A stretch of DNA of 19,727 nucleotides from assembly GCA_013329905.1 (NCBI GenBank), contig DUJH01000003.1:22772-42498 (forward strand). The letters are read 5' to 3'. The position numbers and the translations under genes are program-made. This stretch comes from Candidatus Thalassarchaeaceae archaeon (GTDB lineage Archaea > Thermoplasmatota > Poseidoniia > Poseidoniales > Thalassarchaeaceae). Shown here in pieces: positions 1 through 9,600 of the stretch; position 1 is the stretch's first letter; each line of letters starts with the position of its first letter. The notes below the pieces were generated by a model. The model searched no databases. It saw only the letters and a list, made by a program, of their open reading frames with translations, and had not been told where the DNA came from.

Positions 1-543
1 GAGGGCAATAGCCACTGAGAGATCTACTTCAGGCGCCGCACCAGTATAGGTTCCGTTGGCAACTAAGAGGCCGGCCATTAGCGTCCCATGGTAATCAATA
101 CCGACATCTCGTATGTTTGAATGGTTGCCGTCGTAGAAATCACGGAAGCCAACGAGATTTAGGTTCTCAAAGTCAGGGTGGTCGTCATCGATTCCGGTAT
201 CTACGATGCAGACGTGAACTCCGGAACCGAAGTAACCCTCATCCTGGAGTTCACGAATTCCCGTGCTCTCAAATGCCCATTCAGAATCGGGTAGGAAGGG
301 CAAAAGGTAAGCTTGGATAAAAGGCCAACTAATCAGTAACAGAACCGTGCCGATGGCGAAACTCACCGCACCCCAGGGCCAGAGGAATTTCTTCATAGGT
401 CCGAATGGCCAACGTAATTCCCTAGCCTCTTGATCGGTCAAGCCGTACTCTGACCCGGAATAACCAGGTGCTTCCGAGTCGACTGCCGTGAGTATTCGTG
501 AGTCATCCGGCTCGGGCATCAACTCTAGTTTTTCAAGAGCCAT
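1..543 (-). CDS. Membrane-anchored subtilisin-like serine protease (S8), N-terminal part, truncated by window edge
   Basis: I translated 181 codons from an ATG at 543 to the left edge; the rest of the gene lies outside the window. Residues 1-50 are hydrophilic and probably cytoplasmic. One hydrophobic span at about 58-84 should anchor the protein. The peptidase S8 fold starts near residue 95. The catalytic Asp is in VCIVDTGID (Asp115) and the catalytic His in YHGTLMAGLL (His152). The nucleophilic Ser would be beyond the edge. In S8 enzymes these residues hydrolyse peptide bonds; here the domain would sit outside the membrane. No classical cleavable signal or inhibitor-like propeptide is seen. 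An in-frame TGA two codons upstream limits the start, and GGTGG lies a few bases before the ATG. The gene lies 84 bp downstream of aglB on the same strand, so a role in processing glycosylated surface proteins is possible but only inferred. The family is sure; the substrate is unknown. Confidence 0.9.
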   Translation of the reverse strand, partial: MALEKLELMPEPDDSRILTAVDSEAPGYSGSEYGLTDQEARELRWPFGPMKKFLWPWGAVSFAIGTVLLLISWPFIQAYLLPFLPDSEWAFESTGIRELQDEGYFGSGVHVCIVDTGIDDDHPDFENLNLVGFRDFYDGNHSNIRDVGIDYHGTLMAGLLVANGTYTGAAPEVDLSVAIAL

Positions 544-627
544 GAGTCATCCACCAAGGTCCCCTCTACTCAGTCAGTCTATGAAGAACTGTTTAGACTC
601 GCGGTAAAACCGATTCGAATAGACGTA

Positions 628-3600
628 TCAGAATGGAGCTCCGGGACGGCGAGTTCCTGATCTGGTGAAGTACCACAGAACCAAAGACAGCAACACGATG
701 AGCACCAAACCGATGACCGTAGTTGGAGTAGTGTCCTCGACTGGAGGTGTCTTCAGGGTGTATCGCTTGTTCATCTCTTCAGGTTGTTCAATGAACTCCT
801 GACCTTCTGGAGAAATCTCGAAGTCGAACCACTGCTGACTTGGCCCTAATCCTCTCAGGTCTACATCGATGAGGAAGGTTACTTCCTCTCCCGCAGGTAC
901 ATCATTTGTTGCGTTAGAGTGAACATCTGTTCCACGTATCGTTGTATTCAAAGTGACCATCTGAGCATCGACTAATCCGGTATTCTCAACTACAACTGTG
1001 AACGTGTGTATCGTGTCGTAGACCGGTTCAGACGAGGAGAATACCTCTTGGATTTCAAGAACCGGTAGTGAGGTCTTCACCTTAACCGCAATCGGTTGGT
1101 AGCTGCCGTTATTCTTGTCGGTCACAGTGACAGTGACAATGAATTCCTCATCACCGGTGGCGTTCGCAGGTGCGAATACCATCAAGGTGTGAGTCGTATC
1201 GACGAATGGCCCCAATGTGTGAGAGGTCGCTCCGGTTCGTTCCCAACTATCAGGAACCTGTGAATCATCGAATTCGAAGGTGAAGCGCTCATCTCCGTTT
1301 CCAGTATTAGTGAAGAGAATTGGAATCGAGATATTTTCTCCAGGTCGGATTCCATAGACTTCTTGCATTTCCTCACGCAACTCAAAGCCGTGAATCTGAG
1401 GAACTCGCACCTTTACCTCATCATCGTGGTGATATCCATCCGTTCCTGCGAACATCAAAGTCACCTTGTGACCGTCCTCAAAGGATTGAGCCGTCGAACC
1501 GTTAGCGAGTGACACTCGTAGCCTTAGATTATCGTAAGTCGTGGTGTTATTGCTATCTAGTCCAAACTCAAAGGAAAACTGGGTAGTCCAGTTCTCAATC
1601 GAAGAATCCCAAGCCTCGACCATCCAATATTGTCCGTCTGCACCGGCGACATTACCGACGACGGTGTAGGTGGAGACTGATTCGTGTCCAAGGTAATCTA
1701 GTGACAAAGTGAACTCGATTGGAGTGTATTCGTCATCCTCACCCATTGATGCTAGGACATCATCGAGTTCTCCTTCAACTGTCAATTCTCCACCGCTGAC
1801 AGCGGTGATAGTTGATTCAATCGTGTGATTTGCGACACGATTGAAGGATAGCTCCTGTGTCACTGAAGCGGTTAAATCCGTTCCAGATGATGGAATGTTG
1901 ATGTTCTTCGAAGAAGTGTAATCCATTGTTCGGTCCATCTGTTCAACTGAGAACTCACTCTCTACAGAGATGGTTCCGCCTGGCAAGAGAATCGATATCC
2001 CACCATCATCTGAGAGGATAGCGTCCCACTCGACACCGGCACCAGAGGAAATAGTGAACTTCGGTTCGTCGATGATATCTGCACCTTCGAGATCGGTCTC
2101 AGACAAATCGTGTGCAGTGCCGTCAAAATCAAGCCACTCGGTTGAGAGATGTAGCCATCCGCCATAAACGAGGGCGGCTTCAGCATTTCCTCCATCCGAG
2201 ATGTCAGCGTTCACCATTGCCATCGCAACTAGGTTAGATTCCTCAAGGGTTGCTCTGATGATCCAATTACCAGGTTCAACCAAAGCTGACCATTCTCCAG
2301 TCCAAACACTATCTTCGTAGATCTTGTCAGGTGTGACTCGATCTCTTACCATGCCTTCAGTCGGTATCAATACCAATTCGACATCATCGCCGATAGCGGC
2401 GAGATTTGAGTGAGTGATGTTACCCCAGACCAAGACGTGTCCAGCTGTGAGCTCAATCTCAATCGAGTTCGGTGCGTTCATCGCCACGGATTCATTCTCT
2501 TGAGCAAATCCTTCCCTATGAGTTGAGATTTGCCAAGATGAATTGAGTGGAACAAAGACATTCCACTCCCCTGTAGAATCGGTAGTGATGGAAATGTTAT
2601 CTTCCCCTTCACTGCTCATCATGACCTCAACATCAGGGACTCCTTCCCCAACATCAGCATCGTCGTCATCATCGTGGTCCCAGAATATGGTTCCAGACAT
2701 TTCGACATAGGTTGTAGCGACAATTTGAATCAGACCATTATCGCCAGACACGAGTCCGCCATCGATGAGTTCAACGTTGTCAATTACGTAACGCGTGCGA
2801 CCCTCAGTATGGTTCAACTCGATATCCCATGAACCGGCGCTGAGAGAACCTTGCGAATCTCCAGAAGCGTCAGTGAAGTCGAGATGCACTCTACCCAAGT
2901 CTTCATTGGATGTGATTACTAGATCCATTCCCTGCAATGGGGAGCCGGATTCGTCTAGCACGCGAACTGAGAATGCTCCCAATTCACTTGTAGAAATGGT
3001 CTGTGCGTCATTGGCGTTAGCCTCGGAGACCACGATGAGTGTTCTAACACCCTCAACCACGCCATCGCCAATGTTGATTGAATCAATCACGGCAATCCAA
3101 GTGCTTGCTGGCAAGTGATCGACAATAGTGCCATTGGCATCAGTTGTTCTCGAGATGATGTCATTTCGATTATCGGTATCGATGAATTTCACATTCTGAT
3201 CCGCAAGCGGCCCTCCACTCTCGTTAGTGAAGGTCAAGTCAATCTTCCACTCTGGGTCAAATCCGATGCTGCGAGTCACGACTTCTCCGCCAAATCCGAC
3301 ATCGAAGTAACTGTTCCCAGTCATGATACGCGTACCGAACAAGTCTCCCGCGCGCGCGTCAGAGATTTCGACATCGATGCGGTAGGAGCCGGCCTCGACC
3401 GGTACCACTGCATGGCCGGCTGAGGTCCACTCAGAGCCATCGGCTTCCACATCGACGGTCATTCCTGCGAAGTTATCGACTGGAACAATCGAGAATCTGT
3501 ATTCTACCGGTGTGCCATTCGCTGGATCATTGTCGGTGTTGTGATCAAGGAAGAAGTCGATTTCGACGAATGATGAATCGGGGTTGAGGTACATATTGAC

Positions 3601-6600
3601 AGTGTCATTATTGCCATCAACATCCAGAACCGTTTCATTCGCGTTCAACCAAGTGAGGTCGGTCGTGAATGTCCAAATACCCTGTGGGAGGACTGTTGCG
3701 AAGGTTCCCATCTCGGTAACATCGAGGTGCCAGACCGCATCGATACTCTCGTGAGTAGCATAGACGGTGACTGGCTCCCAGCCTCCGATATTCGAATTGT
3801 AGTAATTACCCAATCTGTTGATGTTGAGAGCACCGCTTACCTCACTGCCCGGTCGTGCAATCATAGTGACGTCCTCCATGTCCTCGGTCACAATGAAGCG
3901 AGTTCCGTTGACGACGTTCATCACGCCTGCATTGACTGTTGCATCGACTTCTGCTCCAATTGGCAGAACAACTGAGAACATTCCTTCTCCATCGGTATTA
4001 GCTGTGATCGAGAAACCTTCCCAATGGAAGACGACAACCTCGTGCTGTACTGGCTCCGTCTCTAGTGTAATGTTTGCTTCAGGATCGGCCGGCTTCGTAT
4101 CATAATACACGACGCCAGAGACGGTCATTGATTCTCTGAAGACGAAGGATGTGTTGATGTCTGCATCTACTTCGATCTGTTCCCACAATTGCTCAGACTC
4201 CGAAAACGTGTGACTTAGAATCCACTCGCCTTGCCTCAATTCAACCATATATTCACCCTTCTCTGCATCGTAGACTGCATCGACCGGTGCGATCGAGGTA
4301 TCCGTGCTGAGCAAGGTGAGGTTCAAGTCACTGGCGTCGGTTACTGTACCGTTTACAGAACGAGAGAGAGTGAAAGTAAGGTCGTAGGTAATCGGGATCG
4401 GAGTTGGGAATTCCATCACTGAATCGGATTCGGCTTCGAAGATATGGATAATCTGTGCTTCGTTGAAGCCATCGCCATCCATGTCGAGTTCAGCCAGATA
4501 ACTACCAGGGACAACAGGCCCGAAGGTGAACGAACCGTTCTCATCTGGTGTGATATGGCACGGTGCATACATGACTTCGCTGCACTCTCCCTGTGAAGTA
4601 GAATTCTCTTCATCTACAATGCTGAGTTGTACTTCTCCAGTTAGTGGGTTCTCGTTTGAATCGAGTAACTTACCACTGACCACACCGCCGTAGACATCGA
4701 TTTGATGCAGAGATGCAACACCCTCGAATGGGACATTGAATCCATCATCAATCTCGACGCGAGTTCCATCTGAGAAGACGACTGTAACATCGTAAGATCC
4801 AGGAATCGCGTCGGTCAGATGGAAGGTTCCAGCCTGAACCATTGGTCCGCTAAACTCTCCTTCCCCAGTGTAAGTTCCAGTGCCGTTCAGAGTTCCGTAA
4901 GACTCGAGGTCTGGATTCGATGCATCAATCGTGAAGATACCAGATCCAGACAACGAGGAACCGTTGTGAATCTGAGAGAAAGATGCTGTTCCATTCGATG
5001 TGAATCGACCAGTCGCGTTGACCGCACCATCGATGAGGAAATCTCCATCGGCTAGACTGCACACTGAGAAGTTCTCAGGCATAGTGCCATTCTCGTTACA
5101 TTCTCCATCAACGACGTCAGAGCCATCGATGATACCTGAGATTGTTCCGCGGCCGGTGAACTCACCGGAAGCAGCGAGACTATGGCCATTTAGGATAGTC
5201 TGGGTATGCGTTCCGACGAAATCACTCACAGTCATCATACCGGTGCTCGTAACCTGCCCCTCGCCAGTGAATGTGACCTCGCCAATTCCTTGGAAGGCCA
5301 AGTCGGTTCCACTGACCGCTCCTGTCGATGTTTCGAGGGAAATCGGCTGCATCTGAATTGCATCCCAGGATGGGCTCAACTCGACCACTGCGTCAGTAAT
5401 CGCCTCAGCATCGAATGCTTCATCTCCAGTCCAGACAAGACGTCCGGTGGAGAACGATGCATCGGCTGAGATGTCTACTGTAAGGTGGACCTCTCCATTG
5501 GAGTGCCCATCCTCACCCGACACATTGACGATGGTCTCTGCGAGCCATTGTGAACCTGAGACGTTGCCAAGAATTCCGGTGATGAGGTTAACATTACGCT
5601 GACCTTCCGTAGATTCTGTAGCGACATCCTGTAGCATTCCACCAGAACCGGAGAGCAACAATTGGCGAGCAGTATCTAGATCTGGTTCTCCGAAGAAAGC
5701 ACTGACGCGGATTCTTCCCGCGGGCACTACGAATGAGTAGTCCCCATTCTCATCGGCATCGACGGTTCCAATCGGAATCCAGTAAGTTCGCTGGTCACGA
5801 TCGATGACCGTTCCGTTCTCATCTGCGACTTCCTCGCCGCTGAATGCGTCACGCTCAATTAGGATTCGAGCGTTCGGAATAGGCCCTACGCCATCGAGTT
5901 CGACGGTGCCTTCAATGGTCGCACCGCTGTAGTATTTGACGACCTTCACATTGGTGTTAGCGCGACCGATTGCCGCATATCCGCCATCGAAGATGTCTGG
6001 GACACTGTTGTTATTCTCATCAGGAGATGCCGTTCCGTCGTTGTACCAATTGGCGACTACGAAGTGGTTCATCATAGCCCCTGGTAGCGGGAAGGCATTC
6101 TCAAGAGGTGAATTCGGAGTTCCACTAATCGCCCAAGTGGGGCCTGGTTGTGCTGGATCTACATCAAGACCAAGACTTGTTGTGCCATATCCCACATAGA
6201 TTCGTGCGACCATTGTCTCAAAGAAAGACTCTGTCTGCTGATACTTGATGTCGATCAGTTGAATCATATCAGCTGGATCGTCCATTGCTCCAGACTGTTG
6301 TTTGACGACATCGTTCAGGTATTCGAGTTCATACTGTTCTGCACTCATGTATGATGTTAGACCCTTTTGTTGAGTCTCGTAAATCGACTCGATGTAATGA
6401 TTTGGATCCAATCCAGAGAGTGTTGTTGGCGCATAGAAAATCCCTGTAGTTTGGCCACGGTGATAACTCTGATCTGCGTAATATGCACCACCGAGAGGAT
6501 ACAACCTGTCATCGATTGCAAAGTATCGAATCTCGTTGTTTCGCATTATGGTCTGACCGAGGCTTCCCTCGTAATCCTGAACCTCGTACTCCATCGATGT

Positions 6601-9600
6601 ACTGATATCGTGATAGAGATCTACCAACTGTTCAGTTGAGAGAGCAGAGGTGAGGAATGCTCGGGCGAGACCGAGCTTTGCATTGACTCTGTGGAGGTTA
6701 GTCGAGACGTCATCGAAGTCTTCGATCAAGTCCGCAGTATATCGATATTCACCGATTTCGTAATGACTGATGACCTCATCTTCGATACTGGTCGTGGCTT
6801 GTCCGCCGAGAATTCCTCGCGTATCATCGAACAAAGTACTAGCTGCCGATGAATCGTTTGTACCATTACCGACCTGCTCGCCGTCTTTCATGACATACCA
6901 CATCTGCTCAAGCGGAAGTCCATCCTCTCCAAGGGTGGAACCGTGCAGCAGTTCGGTGGTGTGAGATACGAGCTGGCTGTTGACATACTGCTCCTGCACA
7001 TCAGAGGCATAGAGAGCTAGTGATCGGTCCTCTACGAATGACTTGTCTCCTGGACCGAAGGACATTATCTGGTAAAATTCAGAGACCTGATCCTCAGTGA
7101 AGTGTTCGTTGAGAACATTCGAGAATTCTTCAGTAAACTTACCGTCATCAGAATACCTGCGGTCTCCCTGAGCCAGTGTCGCGATGAACATAGCCAAAGT
7201 ATCGTCCTGACCAGATGAAAGCAGCATAGCTCCGCTGTTAGGGATACCCGATTGGAAGTTGTCGGCGACCGTTGGATGCTCTCCTGAGTCGAGGGCTTGG
7301 AATCCGTAGTCCCACCATGAAACGAAGGCTGGTCGATGACCGAATGGTTCGTCAGCATCTTGTTCTGCTAGCCATTCGTAGGCCATATTCCATCCTCCAC
7401 CATTGAATCCGGGACCGAAGGTTCCCATGTACCAGCAGCCATTACTGCAGGTCGTAGATGGAGTGTATGTGCTGCTGTCGAGGACTGAAAGTCCAGCGAT
7501 GTCGTACCTGAGAATATCTGGAGTAATGTCGTAGATTGCTTGATCGATATCTCCAGCTGCCGTCTCTCCACGAGGAATACCAGAATCAATACCGTAAGTG
7601 ACGTGCTGTGAAGCGACCAGCATGAAGACCAGCATGAGAACTGGAATCAAAGGTCGCTTAGCACTTGCTGGGCGAATCGCACGGAAACGAGCTCTAGGAG
7701 TTCCGATTCCAGACCGACGCCATTCCTTAGCGAAGGCTTGGAAATCAGCCATCTTCCATAGAGCGGCGATACCGATAGCACCGACAACAGCCATCGCCGG
7801 TGTCGCATTGAAGATGAAACGGCCAGCGGTCCAAGCCATGTATGCCGCGATGAGCACCCAAATTCCAGCTAAAGACTGACCTTGCTTCTCATCGCGCGCA
7901 CCACGCCAAAGCAGAATGAACGCGTATCCAAGGGAGATGAGCGTGACAATCGGCCCATACGAGGCGAAGAGAACGCCACGACTCGGCGCCTGAGCCTCAC
8001 CAATCGTCCCGAAGATCTTGTTCTTCGAGAAGTAGAATCCACCAGTGAATAGGATGTCCCATCCATCGTAAATCTCGGCCGATTGGAGAATCCAAAGTAT
8101 CGCAAGGATTCCTCCGAACAACACGCCACCGCTTCCGATAACAAGCAGCCAAGGCTTATCGCGGAAGCTCGAAGCAACCCAACCGAGAGCGAAAGTGAAT
8201 CCAACGATGTAGAACATCGGCTGGAATCCACTAGGTGCCCAAAGCAAGTTGAGACCTGGCCAGATGTAGAACGGCAGCGGAATCAAGAATGTAGTGAACA
8301 TCATCTGTAGTGCCGCCGAAGTCAGCGGTAGGCTGTCACGGCGGCGGAACATGTTGACAATAATCTGAGCCGCAAAAGCAAGGAAGAGGATTCCAGGTCC
8401 GTAGACGAATCCCTTCCAACCGAGTGCGACCGTCGAGAAGCTGATTCCTGCCAAGGTCGCGTAGGACATGACAACCGGGCTCCTCTTCCACATCTCGCGC
8501 ATTCCTGCAATGAGATAGAGTGGATTTGGACCAGGATTTCGGAACATGCGCTCGCTACCAATATCGTGAACCGCTCGTACCCAGAAGTAGAATGCCATCG
8601 TTAGGAATAGCAACGCAAACGAGTCGTGGTCAGCTAGACCAAAGGTCGAGTGGCTGATGTGACCCGGCATCAAAGCCATGAGCCAAGCGGCGATAACGCC
8701 CGCCTGAGTGCTGTGCAGACGTGCTGCAATACCGGCAACTGGCAGAATGATCAATGCACCGAAGATAGCAGGGAATCCAGCGACGGACCACCAGACTACC
8801 TCATCCGCGGGGATGCCTGTGAGCCATTCCAGAGCCAAGCCACCGAGGGCAAGACACCACGAGAATAGCGGAGGCCGCGGGTTGATTCCACCAGACGGGT
8901 AAGCCCGATCCGCATCGAAGATGAAGTGGGCTCGCTCAGCGACAATGTAATCGACAACTCGCTTCATGTACCAAGGGTCCGAACCTCCAGTCATGTCCCA
9001 AAGTCCAGTGATATTCGCATTCATCGCTGGCAGAACATTCCATCCGGTTCGAATCATAAATCCGATAACGACTGCCGAACCGACAAGAATCGAATAGGAG
9101 TTTTCCTTCCACCAAAGGCGGAAATTGCTCGGTTCGCGGCGAGGAGCGATATCACCGAAGTAACCACGAGCCGCCAGCATCAATGCCAGCACATTCAACC
9201 AGAATGTGATGAACAACCAAGAAAATGCCCCGATAAAATCGCTACCAGAGAGGAAGTTGATTCCTTCTGGCAACTCATTACCAATCTCAACCAAGTGAGC
9301 GAAACTGTAGATGATCCAATTGACTGCGGCGACAGCGCCCAGTACATGCCAGCGCTCAGCGCGGCAGAAGGCTACGAACATGATGACGACCGAGGTCGAC
9401 ATTGCCCATACGCTTCCAAGATAAAGGTGGGATTCGAAAATCGCTGCGTCGGAGATTCCAGCCAACCATAGCAATGGAATCAAGTTCACAAGGAGAATAA
9501 CAACTCCTGTGATGATCAAGTCTCGGTGTTCCGAGACATCGAGCTTCGAAGGCAACCTAGAGAACAAAGCTCCTGATCCAGGAGGCATGAGTGAGCCGCG

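Noticed and set aside
8926..9471. 181-codon plus-strand open frame inside aglB
   Set aside because: It lies opposite conserved STT3 core sequence and its product is low in hydrophobic order; it is an antisense shadow.
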